Positions 8,939 to 18,646 of a DNA stretch of 60,132 nucleotides are shown here, piece after piece. Each line of letters begins with the position of its first letter. The first letter of the stretch is position 1. Below the pieces are notes generated by a model. It did no database searches, was not told the DNA's origin, and saw only the letters and a program-made list of their open reading frames with translations. This DNA comes from Bacteroidaceae bacterium (lineage in GTDB: Bacteria > Bacteroidota > Bacteroidia > Bacteroidales > Bacteroidaceae): the NCBI GenBank assembly GCA_024398535.1, contig JAKSIY010000002.1, positions 1-60,132 of the forward strand, written 5' to 3'. A program made the translations under genes and the position numbers.

Positions 8939-10285
8939 ATGGGAAATCCAAAGGCTTTTCTGACCGTTCCTAGACAGGAAGCAGGTGATAGACCAATCCA
9001 TGAGAGAATAGCTGATTTCGGTGAAGTTGAACAGACTCTGAATGAGAGCGAACGCATGCTTCAGGCATCGCGCTGTATGGAATGCGGCGTTCCTTTCTGC
9101 CATTGGTCATGTCCTCTGGGCAACAAGCAGCCAGAGTGGCAGGATGCCGTATATAAAGGAAAGTGGGAGCTGGCATACAAGCTGCTCTCTGCAACCAATG
9201 ACTTTCCAGAGTTTACCGGACGTATCTGTCCGGCACTCTGTGAGAAGAGTTGTATCCTGAACCACTGCATTGATTCTCCGGTTACAATCCGTGAGAATGA
9301 GTGCTCAATCATAGAGCGTGCCTTCCGCGAGGGTTATGTAAAGCCAAAGAGCTATGCACGCAACGGAAAGACTGTAGCAGTAATCGGTGCCGGTCCTGCC
9401 GGACTCTCTGCTGCAGTTCAGCTGAACAAGCGCGGCTATGAGGTAACACTGATTGACAAGATGGAGTCGGCCGGTGGACTGGTCAGATATGGTATTCCAA
9501 ACTTCAAGCTTGACAAGTATGTCATTGACCGCCGCATGGCAGTCATGGAGCAGGAGGGAATCCATTTCCAGTTCAACACAATGGTTGACCTGAATGATCT
9601 TCCAAAGGGATACGATGCATACGTGATATCAAACGGTACTCCAACTGCACGTGACCTGAAGATTCCAGGACGTGAACTCAAGGGTGTTTATTTTGCACTG
9701 GAACTGCTGACTCAGCAGAACAGACGTCTGGCTGGCGTTGAGTTCTCAAAGGAAGAGACAGTTTCTGCAAAGGGTAAGAACGTACTTGTCATAGGTGGTG
9801 GTGATACCGGTAGTGACTGTATCGGTACTTGTCACAGACAGGGATGCAAGAGCGTGACCCAGATTGAGATTATGCCTAAACCACCGGTAGGCTATAATCC
9901 TGCAACACCATGGCCAGCATGGCCGGTAATCCTGAAGACTACCACAAGTCATGAGGAGGGATGCGAGCGTCGTTGGTGCCTTACATCAAACAAGTTCATT
10001 GACGATGGCAAGGGTAACCTCAAGGGCGTAGAGGTAGAGGCTGTAGAATGGGTACCGTCACCAGATGGTGGCCGTCCACAGATGAAGCTGACAGGTCAGA
10101 AAGAGGTTATTGAGTGTGAGATGGTTCTTTTGGCAATGGGCTTCCTGAAGCCGGAGCATCCACAGTATGCAGAGAACGTGTTCCTGGCCGGTGATGCAAA
10201 GTCTGGTGCAAGTCTTGTGGTAAGGGCTATTGCAAGCGGTCGTCAGGTTGCAGAAGAGATTGATAACTATTTCAAGAAGAAATAA
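8939..10285 (+). CDS. gltD: Glutamate synthase, small (beta) subunit
   Basis: This subunit transfers electrons from NAD(P)H through FAD and Fe-S clusters to GltB. It is 448 residues. The N-terminal Fe-S region has cysteines at 46, 49, 54, 58 and 97, 101, 105, 110, the two cluster-binding sets of the GltD family. A dinucleotide motif IGAGPAGLSAA follows near residue 150, and a second, VIGGGDTGSDC, near residue 283 (NAD(P)H site). Length fits the family (450-480). It follows gltB by 21 bp and ends 3 bp before dapF, so it is probably co-transcribed with both. Confidence 0.96.
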   Translation: MGNPKAFLTVPRQEAGDRPIHERIADFGEVEQTLNESERMLQASRCMECGVPFCHWSCPLGNKQPEWQDAVYKGKWELAYKLLSATNDFPEFTGRICPALCEKSCILNHCIDSPVTIRENECSIIERAFREGYVKPKSYARNGKTVAVIGAGPAGLSAAVQLNKRGYEVTLIDKMESAGGLVRYGIPNFKLDKYVIDRRMAVMEQEGIHFQFNTMVDLNDLPKGYDAYVISNGTPTARDLKIPGRELKGVYFALELLTQQNRRLAGVEFSKEETVSAKGKNVLVIGGGDTGSDCIGTCHRQGCKSVTQIEIMPKPPVGYNPATPWPAWPVILKTTTSHEEGCERRWCLTSNKFIDDGKGNLKGVEVEAVEWVPSPDGGRPQMKLTGQKEVIECEMVLLAMGFLKPEHPQYAENVFLAGDAKSGASLVVRAIASGRQVAEEIDNYFKKK

Positions 10286-10288
10286 GAT

Positions 10289-11143
10289 ATGGCAAGACAG
10301 ATACCATTTACCAAGATGCATGGACTTGGTAATGACTATGTCTATGTCAACGCAATAGAGAACCCTCTGGATAATCCTGAGGGCCTCTCTGTGATATGGA
10401 GTGACCGTCATAAGGGCATCGGCTCTGATGGACTGATCATGATATGCAGTTCTGAGATTGCAGACTTCCGCATGAGAATGTTCAACAACGACGGTTCTGA
10501 GGGCATGATGTGCGGAAACGGTGCAAGATGTGTTGCAAGATTCCTGCACGACAAGAAGCTCACTGACAAGACAGAGATAAGACTTGAGACTCTTGCGGGA
10601 ATCAAGATACTGAAACTGCATCTGACAGACCAGGATGAGGTGGAATCTGTTACCGTTGATATGGGACAGGGACTCCCGGAACTGGTTTGTCGTGAGAACG
10701 GTGAGAAGACAGAGCTGATCCGTGAGACTGTTACCGTGAACGGCAACAGTTATACCGGAACTGCCATAAATATGGGAAATCCGCATCTGGTCCTTCTTGT
10801 GGACGATGCAGAGAAAGCTCCGGTTGCAGAGGACGGCAGTCTTCTTGAGGTGAACAGCATGTTCCCAAACAAGGTGAATGTAGAGTTTGCCCAGGTCATT
10901 GACCGCACCCATGTAAGGATGAGAGTGTGGGAGCGTGGCAGCGGAATTACCCAGGCATGCGGAACTGGTGCCTGTGCAACTGCCGTGGCGCTTGCAATGG
11001 CAGGACTTACAGACAGCAAGGGTTGTGAGATCCGTATGGACGGCGGCGCTCTGACCGTATCATGGGATCCTGAGACCAGGACAGTCCTGATGACAGGTAC
11101 TGCAACGACAGTATTTGAAGGGACAATTGAAATACCAGAATAA
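10289..11143 (+). CDS. dapF: Diaminopimelate epimerase
   Basis: This enzyme converts LL-diaminopimelate to meso-diaminopimelate for lysine and peptidoglycan synthesis, without PLP. It has 284 residues. The two catalytic cysteines are visible: Cys75 in MMCGNGARC and Cys224 in QACGTGACATA. MHGLGNDY near the N-terminus is also a family marker. The gene starts 3 bp after gltD and is followed 14 bp later by dapL, the preceding pathway step, which supports the assignment. Its link to GOGAT is probably glutamate supply for the DapL transamination. Confidence 0.96.
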   Translation: MARQIPFTKMHGLGNDYVYVNAIENPLDNPEGLSVIWSDRHKGIGSDGLIMICSSEIADFRMRMFNNDGSEGMMCGNGARCVARFLHDKKLTDKTEIRLETLAGIKILKLHLTDQDEVESVTVDMGQGLPELVCRENGEKTELIRETVTVNGNSYTGTAINMGNPHLVLLVDDAEKAPVAEDGSLLEVNSMFPNKVNVEFAQVIDRTHVRMRVWERGSGITQACGTGACATAVALAMAGLTDSKGCEIRMDGGALTVSWDPETRTVLMTGTATTVFEGTIEIPE

Positions 11144-11157
11144 AAGAAGAAAGACAT

Positions 11158-12363
11158 ATGGCATTTGTAAATGAGAACTTCCTGAAACTTCAGCAGAGAT
11201 ATCTGTTCGTTGAGGTGGCAAAGAGGGCGTCTGCCTACAAGGAACTGCATCCTGAAGCAGACGTAATCAGAATGGGAATCGGTGACGTTACTCTTCCGCT
11301 TGCTCCCGCTGTGATCAGCGCTATGCATTCTGCTGTTGAGGATCTTGCCCACAAGGAGACATTCCAGGGATATGGTCCTGAACACGGTATGTCATTCCTC
11401 AGAGATGCCATTGTTGAGGGCGACTATGTGTCACGCGGCATCAATGTGACTGCCGATGAGGTGTTCATCAACGATGGTGCAAAGAGTGATACAGGAAATA
11501 TAGGAGATATTCTCTCATCTGCAAACCTTGTAGGTATTACTGATCCGGTGTATCCGGTTTACGTTGACACAAACACAATGGGTGGCAGAAAGATCCAGTT
11601 CATTCCATGTTCTGAGGAGAACGGCTTTACCGGTGAGATTCCGCAGAATAGGCTTGACATTATCTATCTGTGCTATCCGAACAATCCTACCGGTGCGGTA
11701 ATTACCAGAGAGAAGCTTCAGAAGTGGGTTGACTACGCTCTTGAGAACGAGTCAGTCATCATGTATGATTCTGCTTACGAGGCTTTCATCCGTGATGAGT
11801 CAATACCTCATTCAATATATGAGATTCCTGGGGCAAGGGAGTGTGCCATTGAGTTCCGCAGTTTCTCAAAGACTGCCGGCTTTACCGGAGCACGATGCGG
11901 TTATACAGTAGTTCCAAAGGATCTGAAACTGAAGAGCCAGAGCGGTGAGAAGGTTTCTGTGAATGCTCTCTGGGAGCGCAGGCAGAGTTGTAAGTTCAAT
12001 GGAGCATCGTACATGGCCCAGAAGGGTGCTGCTGCGATATATACTCCAGAGGGCCGCAGGCAGATTACAGAGAATATTGATTTCTATCTTGGTACAGCCA
12101 GGATAATAAGAGAAACCTTTGAAGGCCTTGGATTCAATCCTATGGGTGGCGAGAATGCCCCATATATCTGGGTAAAGACACCGGGAGAAATGGATTCGTG
12201 GGATTTCTTTGATCTCCTCCTGGACCGTGCAAATGTGGTGGTGACACCAGGATGCGGTTTCGGTCAGGCGGGACAGGGATACTTCAGGGTGACATCCTTT
12301 GCCGACAGAGATAGGACGATTGAGGCAATGGAGAGAATAAAGAGTTGTATAAAAAGTCTCTAA
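11158..12363 (+). CDS. dapL: LL-diaminopimelate aminotransferase
   Basis: A PLP-dependent class I/II aminotransferase that makes LL-diaminopimelate from tetrahydrodipicolinate using glutamate as amino donor, bypassing the succinylase route. The 401-residue length is typical. The PLP lysine is Lys238 in SFSKTAGFTGARCGY. The segment CYPNNPTGAV near residue 180 is the NPTG motif of fold-type I aminotransferases, and the N-terminal FLKLQQRYLF with GIGDVTLPL fits DapL rather than AspC. Adjacent dapF acts on its product. Confidence 0.95.
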   Translation: MAFVNENFLKLQQRYLFVEVAKRASAYKELHPEADVIRMGIGDVTLPLAPAVISAMHSAVEDLAHKETFQGYGPEHGMSFLRDAIVEGDYVSRGINVTADEVFINDGAKSDTGNIGDILSSANLVGITDPVYPVYVDTNTMGGRKIQFIPCSEENGFTGEIPQNRLDIIYLCYPNNPTGAVITREKLQKWVDYALENESVIMYDSAYEAFIRDESIPHSIYEIPGARECAIEFRSFSKTAGFTGARCGYTVVPKDLKLKSQSGEKVSVNALWERRQSCKFNGASYMAQKGAAAIYTPEGRRQITENIDFYLGTARIIRETFEGLGFNPMGGENAPYIWVKTPGEMDSWDFFDLLLDRANVVVTPGCGFGQAGQGYFRVTSFADRDRTIEAMERIKSCIKSL

Positions 12364-12378
12364 TACGTATATAAGGAA

Positions 12379-13461
12379 ATGAAGAAAGCAGTATTAAAAC
12401 TGGCTGATGGAACAGAATATCAGGGCTATTCATTCGGCTATGAGAAATCTGTTTCCGGCGAGCTTGTTTTCTATACCGCAATGGTCGGTTATCCCGAGAG
12501 TCTGAGTGACCCTTCATATAAGGGTCAGATTCTGGTTCCAACCTATCCAATGATTGGCAATTATGGTATTGCCAGTGAAGAGGAGGCAATTGCGGGTATT
12601 CATTCTAATTTTGAGTCGGGCAGAATTCAGTGTTCTGCCCTTGTTATTTCTGATTATTCAGAGCAGTACAGTCACTGGAGCCAGAGCCAGAGTCTTGGCG
12701 ATTGGCTGAAGGAGTGGCAGGTACCAGGTATCTACGGCATCGATACACGCGCACTTACAAAGAAGCTGCGTGAATGTGGTTCCATGCTTGGTAAGATTGT
12801 CTTTGATGACAATGACGTTCCTTTCTATGATCCGAACAAGGACAATCTTGTGGCTGAGGTCTCTATCAAGGAGGTTGAATACTATGGGGAAGGAAGCTAT
12901 AAGGTGCTTATGGTTGACTGTGGCATGAAGAACAATATCTTAAGGGACCTTCTGAAGCATGATGTTTCAATCAAGCGCGTTCCGTGGGACTATGACTTCA
13001 CGGAAGAGGAGTATGACGGTCTGTTCATATCAAACGGACCGGGTGATCCTGCCATGTGCATTCCTACAATCGAGCATATCAGAAAGGCTCTGGAGCAGGA
13101 CAAGCCTATCATGGGCATCTGTCTGGGCAACCAGCTTCTGGCCCTTGCAGCCGGTGCAAAGACCTACAAGCTGAAATATGGTCACCGTGGACACAACCAG
13201 ACCGTGAAGATTCCGGGAACACACAGATGTTTTGTGACGTCACAGAACCATGGTTTTGCAATTGATGACAGCACGATGCCTTCTGACTGGGAGACCATGT
13301 TCGTCAATCTGAATGATGGTACCAATGAGGGTATCCGTCATAAGAGCAAGCCTTTCTTCTCAACACAGTTCCACCCGGAAGCATGCAGTGGTCCTGTTGA
13401 TACAGAGGCTTTGTTCGCCGAGTTCTTCAACAATATGGTTGAATACAGAAAAAGAGGATAA
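12379..13461 (+). CDS. carA: Carbamoyl-phosphate synthase, small (glutaminase) subunit
   Basis: This subunit hydrolyses glutamine and channels ammonia to CarB for carbamoyl phosphate, the precursor of pyrimidines and arginine. It has 360 residues. An N-terminal CPSase small domain is followed by a class I amidotransferase with nucleophile Cys248 in GICLGNQ and His332/Glu334 in FHPEA. An AAGGAA Shine-Dalgarno sits just before the ATG. It is 15 bp after dapL and 6 bp before carB. Confidence 0.97.
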   Translation: MKKAVLKLADGTEYQGYSFGYEKSVSGELVFYTAMVGYPESLSDPSYKGQILVPTYPMIGNYGIASEEEAIAGIHSNFESGRIQCSALVISDYSEQYSHWSQSQSLGDWLKEWQVPGIYGIDTRALTKKLRECGSMLGKIVFDDNDVPFYDPNKDNLVAEVSIKEVEYYGEGSYKVLMVDCGMKNNILRDLLKHDVSIKRVPWDYDFTEEEYDGLFISNGPGDPAMCIPTIEHIRKALEQDKPIMGICLGNQLLALAAGAKTYKLKYGHRGHNQTVKIPGTHRCFVTSQNHGFAIDDSTMPSDWETMFVNLNDGTNEGIRHKSKPFFSTQFHPEACSGPVDTEALFAEFFNNMVEYRKRG

Positions 13462-13467
13462 TCAGCT

Positions 13468-16400
13468 ATGGAAAAGATAGAAAGAATATTGCTGCTCGGA
13501 TCCGGTGCCCTTAAGATCGGACAGTCTGGAGAGTTTGACTACTCAGGCTCACAGGCCCTGAAGGCTATGCGTGAGGAGGGAAAGTTCACCATTCTGATCA
13601 ATCCGAACATTGCAACGGTACAGACTTCTGAGGGTATCGCAGATGTTATCTATTATCTGCCTATCACTCCTGAGTTCGTTGAGAAGGTAATTCAGAAGGA
13701 GCATCCCGATGCCATCATGCTGGCATTCGGCGGTCAGACAGCCTTGAACTGTGGTGTTGAACTGTATGAGAAGGGAATCCTTGAAAAATACGGAGTCAAG
13801 GTGCTGGGTACTCCAGTACAGGCAATCATCAACACGGAAGACCGTGAGCTCTTTGCCGGGATGATGAACTCCATAGGGGTCAAGACTGCAAGAAGTGAAG
13901 CTGTCAACAGCATTGAAGAGGCCCTTGAGGTTGTCAAGGAGATTGGCTATCCTGTAATCGTAAGAGCTGCATACACGCTCGGTGGCCTTGGTTCCGGTTT
14001 CTGCTCGAATGATGATGAACTCAGGAAACTGGCTGCATCGGCATTCTCATACTCTCCTCAGATTCTTGTAGAGGAATCACTCAAGGGATGGAAGGAGATT
14101 GAGTATGAGGTAGTCCGTGACCGTTATGACAACTGTATCACAGTCTGCAACATGGAGAACTTTGATCCACTGGGTATCCATACCGGTGAGAGTGTCGTGG
14201 TTGCTCCGTCACAGACCCTGACTGACCATGAGTATCATAAGCTGAGAAATATTGCAATCAAGATTATCCGTCACGTGGGCATCGTGGGTGAGTGCAACGT
14301 CCAGTATGCACTTGATCCTAATTCGGATGACTACCGTGTGATTGAGGTAAATGCACGTCTGAGCCGTTCTTCTGCCCTGGCATCAAAGGCTACCGGTTAC
14401 CCGCTGGCATTCGTTGCCGCTAAGTTGGGTCTTGGATATGGTCTTGATGAGATTCCGAATGCCGTTACCAAGGTAACGTCAGCGTGCTTTGAGCCTGCAC
14501 TTGACTACGTTGTCTGCAAGATTCCACGCTGGGATCTTGGCAAGTTCGAAGGTGTGTCAAAACTGATCGGCTCTTCCATGAAGTCGGTGGGTGAGGTAAT
14601 GGCCATAGGCCGTACGTTCGAGGAGGCTATCCAGAAAGGTATGCGTATGATCGGTCAGGGATTCCACGGATTTGTTGCAAACACGATCAAGGTTCCTGAT
14701 GTGGATTATGAATTGCACAATCCTACAGACAAGCGTCTGCCGGCTATTGAACTGGCCTTTGATATGGGATACACGGTTGACCGCCTGCATGAGATCACCA
14801 AGATTGACAAGTGGTTCCTGTACCGACTGGAGAATATCCATAAGGTGAAGGGGCAGCTTGCTGCGTGCGGCTCTGTTGAGGGCATCGGCAAGGAACTGAT
14901 GCAGAAGGCAAAGGGCATGGGCTTCAGTGACTACCAGATTGGAAAGATTGTGATGCCGGAAGCCGATGCCTCTTCACATGACAAGGCAGACAGCGTCAGG
15001 GCATACAGAAAGAGCATCGGTGTACTGCCTGTCGTAAAGCAGATTGACACACTGGCCGGAGAGTATCCTGCCCAGACAAACTATCTGTACATTACTTACA
15101 ATGGTACAGAGAATGACGTTTGTTTTGAGAAGGACGGAAAGTCTGTCATAGTACTGGGTAGCGGTGCATACAGGATCGGATCAAGCGTAGAGTTTGACTG
15201 GTGCGGCGTGGCTGCAATCAAGAAGATCCAGGAGATGGGCTATAGGGCTATCATGATAAACTACAATCCGGAGACCGTAAGTACTGACTACGATACATGT
15301 GACCGCCTGTTCTTTGACGAACTTACTCTTGAGCGTGTCCTGGATATCTGCGACATGGAGCAGCCTAAGGGTGTCATCGTTTCAACCGGTGGCCAGATTC
15401 CAAATAACCTTGCGCTTCTTCTTGACCGTCAGGGTGTCAATATCCTAGGTACATCAGCCCAGTCAATTGACCGCGCAGAAGACCGCCAGAAGTTCTCTGA
15501 AATGTGCGATGCCCTGGGCGTTGACCAGCCTCGCTGGAAGGAGCTGACCCGAATGGAAGATATATATGACTTTGTAGATGAGGTAGGTCTTCCTGTACTG
15601 ATCAGACCGTCATACGTCCTTTCCGGTGCCGCAATGCGTGTAGTAACCAGCCGTGACGAACTTGAGGAGGCTCTGGGCAATGCTGCTGAGGTAAGTCAGG
15701 AGCATCCTGTCGTAGTAACGGAGTTCCTGCAGAGAACCAAGGAGGTTGAGATTGATGCTGTTGCACAGAATGGTGTAATCAAGTGCTATGCCATAAGCGA
15801 ACACATAGAGTATGCAGGAGTACACTCTGGCGATGCCACGGTGGTATTCCCTGCACAGAAACTCTATTATGAGACAATTCGTCAGCTGAAGAGAATTTCA
15901 AGGCAGATTGCCCAGGAACTGAACATCTCAGGACCTTTCAATATTCAGTTCCTTGCAAAGGACAACAACCTGAAGGTAATAGAGTGCAACCTGAGAGCAT
16001 CAAGAAGTTTCCCGTTCGTATCAAAGATCACCAAGTTCAACTTCATCGGCATGGCTACTGAAATCATGCTGGGCAAGGAGGTTGAGCCTTATGGAAAGAC
16101 CTTTGCGGATATTGACTACGTAGGTGTCAAGTCGTCGCAGTTCTCATTTGCAAGACTTCTAAAGGCAGACCCTATCCTGGGAGTGGATATGTCTTCTACC
16201 GGTGAAGTTGCCTGCATCGGCGAGAACTACTATGAGGCACTGCTCAAGAGCATGATTTCTGTAGGCCACAGGATTCCGTCAAAGGACAAGGGTATCCTGA
16301 TCTCTTCAGGTCCTACATACTCAAAGGTTGATCTGCTGGATGCATCCAGAATGCTGCAGCAGAATGGCTACAAACTATATGCAACAGGCGGAACTGCAAA

Positions 16401-16689
16401 GTTCATGGCTGAAAACGGAGTTGAGGCAGAAGAGGTTTACTGGCCGGATTCCGGAAAGCAGCCGAATGTGCTTGACTACATACATGACCAGAAGATTGAC
16501 CTTGTAATCAACATTCCTAAGAACCACTCCCAGAGTGAGCTTGACAATGGTTACAAGATCAGACGTTCTGCTGTTGATTTCAATGTCCCTCTGATTACCA
16601 ATGCAAGACTTGCCAGCGCATATATCTATGCAATCTGCAAGATAGGCTGCGATAACCTTGGAATCAAGAACTGGGCTGAATACAATTGA
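13468..16689 (+). CDS. carB: Carbamoyl-phosphate synthase, large subunit
   Basis: The synthetase subunit makes carbamoyl phosphate from bicarbonate, ammonia and two ATP. At 1073 residues it is full length. Two homologous ATP-grasp halves are visible: the first begins LLLGSGALKIGQSGEFDYSG and the second, near residue 557, VLGSGAYRIGSSVEFDW. A C-terminal MGS-like allosteric domain begins near residue 940 (GILISSGPTYSKVDLL). The end is followed by the purC-like gene after 14 bp. Confidence 0.97.
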   Translation: MEKIERILLLGSGALKIGQSGEFDYSGSQALKAMREEGKFTILINPNIATVQTSEGIADVIYYLPITPEFVEKVIQKEHPDAIMLAFGGQTALNCGVELYEKGILEKYGVKVLGTPVQAIINTEDRELFAGMMNSIGVKTARSEAVNSIEEALEVVKEIGYPVIVRAAYTLGGLGSGFCSNDDELRKLAASAFSYSPQILVEESLKGWKEIEYEVVRDRYDNCITVCNMENFDPLGIHTGESVVVAPSQTLTDHEYHKLRNIAIKIIRHVGIVGECNVQYALDPNSDDYRVIEVNARLSRSSALASKATGYPLAFVAAKLGLGYGLDEIPNAVTKVTSACFEPALDYVVCKIPRWDLGKFEGVSKLIGSSMKSVGEVMAIGRTFEEAIQKGMRMIGQGFHGFVANTIKVPDVDYELHNPTDKRLPAIELAFDMGYTVDRLHEITKIDKWFLYRLENIHKVKGQLAACGSVEGIGKELMQKAKGMGFSDYQIGKIVMPEADASSHDKADSVRAYRKSIGVLPVVKQIDTLAGEYPAQTNYLYITYNGTENDVCFEKDGKSVIVLGSGAYRIGSSVEFDWCGVAAIKKIQEMGYRAIMINYNPETVSTDYDTCDRLFFDELTLERVLDICDMEQPKGVIVSTGGQIPNNLALLLDRQGVNILGTSAQSIDRAEDRQKFSEMCDALGVDQPRWKELTRMEDIYDFVDEVGLPVLIRPSYVLSGAAMRVVTSRDELEEALGNAAEVSQEHPVVVTEFLQRTKEVEIDAVAQNGVIKCYAISEHIEYAGVHSGDATVVFPAQKLYYETIRQLKRISRQIAQELNISGPFNIQFLAKDNNLKVIECNLRASRSFPFVSKITKFNFIGMATEIMLGKEVEPYGKTFADIDYVGVKSSQFSFARLLKADPILGVDMSSTGEVACIGENYYEALLKSMISVGHRIPSKDKGILISSGPTYSKVDLLDASRMLQQNGYKLYATGGTAKFMAENGVEAEEVYWPDSGKQPNVLDYIHDQKIDLVINIPKNHSQSELDNGYKIRRSAVDFNVPLITNARLASAYIYAICKIGCDNLGIKNWAEYN

Positions 16690-16703
16690 TACGGAAGAAT
16701 ACC

Positions 16704-17417
16704 ATGAAGGATAGAGAATTGCTTTACGAAGGACACCAGAAGAGGGTTCTTGCAACTGAAGACGAAGAGAGAATTCTTCTCTGTTTCAAGGATACTGCCA
16801 CTGCGTATCATGATATCAAGCGGGCAACGATAGCCGGAAGAGGTGCATTGTCCTGCAGGATATCTGCCCTGCTGTCTGAATATCTTGGAAAGAACGGTGT
16901 TCCAACCCATTTTATAAGTCAGCCGTCTGATGCGGAACTGCTGTGCCGGAAGCTTGAGATCTATCCCATCAGAATCATTGTCAGGAATGTTGCAGCCGGC
17001 TCTATCGTGAGCAGGCTGGGCATTCCCAAGGGAACCGTTTTTGATGGCCCGGTCATGGAAATGACACTCAAGAGCGATGCCCTGGATGACCCGATGATAA
17101 ACCGTGGGCATGTCAGGGCACTGGGACTGGCATCGGATCTTGAGATGGAGACCATGCTCCAGCTGTCTGTCAGGGTTAACGCGCTTCTGCAGAAATTGTT
17201 TGAGAGGGCAGACATTACCCTGGTTGACATGAAACTGGAATTCGGACACGATGGAAAGGGAAACATCATGCTGACTGATGAGATAGGTCCAGATGTGGGA
17301 CGCCTCTGGGATTCCAGGGACGGACGCTCCATGGACCGAGACCGTTACAGACGTGATCTTGGAGATATCATTGAGACCTATCAGGAACTTTTGTCTCGTA
17401 TAGAACTTGCATTATGA
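16704..17417 (+). CDS. purC: Short SAICAR synthetase (PurC-like), with substitutions
   Basis: PurC joins aspartate to CAIR in purine synthesis using ATP. The protein is 237 residues, the short bacterial form. Retained features include YEG at 8-10, Lys13, IVRNVAAGS at 92-100, DPMIN at 129-133, DMKLEFG at 175-181, DEIGPD at 192-197 and RLWD at 200-203. Compared with the consensus I remember, the first lysine of GKAK is His11, the NN after GKG is Ser50-Cys51, and the Ser in DEISPD is Gly196. ATG 16704 has a GGAAG site 6 nt upstream; the longer in-frame extension overlaps carB. It overlaps purF by 4 nt (ATGA). Many Bacteroidales also carry a longer yeast-like PurC, so this could be a second copy. 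Confidence 0.8.
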   Translation: MKDRELLYEGHQKRVLATEDEERILLCFKDTATAYHDIKRATIAGRGALSCRISALLSEYLGKNGVPTHFISQPSDAELLCRKLEIYPIRIIVRNVAAGSIVSRLGIPKGTVFDGPVMEMTLKSDALDDPMINRGHVRALGLASDLEMETMLQLSVRVNALLQKLFERADITLVDMKLEFGHDGKGNIMLTDEIGPDVGRLWDSRDGRSMDRDRYRRDLGDIIETYQELLSRIELAL

Positions 17418-18646
17418 ATAGTCTTGACTTGAGCGAAATACATGAGGAGTGCGGTGTCTTTGGCATCTATGGAGTGAAGAAGGCAGCCCAGTATGCATAC
17501 TATGCACTTCACAGTCTGCAGCATAGGGGCCAGCAAGGATGCGGCATCGTCTCTGTGGATGATGATGCCCAGATGCACCTTCACAAGGGAGCAGGTCTTG
17601 TGAATGAGATTTTCAACAATGATACTCTTGCGGCCCTTCAGGGAGATATGGCGATAGGTCATGTACGTTATCCGACTACCAATGTCGGAGGACTGGAGAA
17701 TATCCAGCCATTTACGTTCAAGCATCATACAGGCGATTTTGCCCTGGCCCATAATGGCAACATCATCAATTCCGCAGAATTGCGCAGGCATCTGGAACGT
17801 CATGGAAGTCTTTTCCAGACGACTTCAGACAGCGAGCTGTTTGCGCATCTGATCAAGAAGGAGAGGAGCGAGGACCATAGAATCTACAATATCATGGATG
17901 CCCTGAACATGCTTGAGGGCGCATTCTCAATGGTGATAATGACCACCAACAGAATATATGCCTGCCGCGACAAATATGGTTTCCATCCTCTGTCGATAGG
18001 TACTTTGGGTGATGGCTATGTGGTAGCCAGCGAGACCTGTGCCTTCGATGCCATCGGAGCAGAATTCCTGCGTGACGTAGAGCCGGGTGAAGTTGTCTCA
18101 ATTGACCATCATGGAATAAGAAGCAACCACTATTCTGCTTTCAAGCGCCACAAGATGTGCGTGATGGAGTATATATACTTTGCGCGTCCGGACAGTGATA
18201 TTGAAGGATGCAATGTCCATTCCTTCAGAAGACGCTCAGGAAAGCTTCTGTATCAGGAGCATCCCATTGATGCAGACATCGTGGTCGGTGTTCCTGATTC
18301 AAGCCTGAGTGCGGCAATGGGTTACTCTGAGGCAAGCGGAATCCCGTATGAGATGGGACTCCTGAAGAGCAAGTATGTAGGACGCACATTCATCCAGCCG
18401 ACTCAGGAACTGCGTGACAAGGGTGTCAAGATGAAGCTCTCTCCTGTACGCAGCGTGGTAAACGGAAAGAGGATAATCCTTATTGATGACTCCATAGTGC
18501 GCGGTACCACCTCAAGACAGATTGTCAGAATGCTCCGTGAAGCCGGGGCGACAGAGGTCCATCTGTGCATAGCAAGTCCAAAGTATTGTTGCCAATGCTA
18601 TTATGGTGTAGATACGGGAACATACGATGAACTTATAGGAGCATAG
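17414..18646 (+). CDS. purF: Amidophosphoribosyltransferase, reading frame cut by an in-frame TAG
   Basis: PurF makes phosphoribosylamine from PRPP and glutamine, the first purine step. The frame to the TAG codes for 410 residues, about 60 short of the family. A 12-residue propeptide precedes nucleophile Cys13 (EECGVFGIYG). The phosphoribosyltransferase domain has the PRPP loop ILIDDSIVRGTTSRQ near 354-370. Cysteines that match Fe-S ligand positions of the B. subtilis-type enzyme are at 266 (EGCNVHS) and in the cluster 392-395. The stop falls at ELIGA, and the same frame continues after it with recognisable PurF sequence (see 18644-18823). It overlaps the purC-like gene by 4 nt. It may be a real nonsense allele, a readthrough case or a sequence error. 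Confidence 0.85.
   Translation: MNSLDLSEIHEECGVFGIYGVKKAAQYAYYALHSLQHRGQQGCGIVSVDDDAQMHLHKGAGLVNEIFNNDTLAALQGDMAIGHVRYPTTNVGGLENIQPFTFKHHTGDFALAHNGNIINSAELRRHLERHGSLFQTTSDSELFAHLIKKERSEDHRIYNIMDALNMLEGAFSMVIMTTNRIYACRDKYGFHPLSIGTLGDGYVVASETCAFDAIGAEFLRDVEPGEVVSIDHHGIRSNHYSAFKRHKMCVMEYIYFARPDSDIEGCNVHSFRRRSGKLLYQEHPIDADIVVGVPDSSLSAAMGYSEASGIPYEMGLLKSKYVGRTFIQPTQELRDKGVKMKLSPVRSVVNGKRIILIDDSIVRGTTSRQIVRMLREAGATEVHLCIASPKYCCQCYYGVDTGTYDELIGA

Noticed and set aside
18644..18646. TAG reassigned to an amino acid in this organism
   Set aside because: TAG is used as an ordinary stop for the DUF721 gene and no other gene shows an internal TAG, so a single lesion or local readthrough is simpler.
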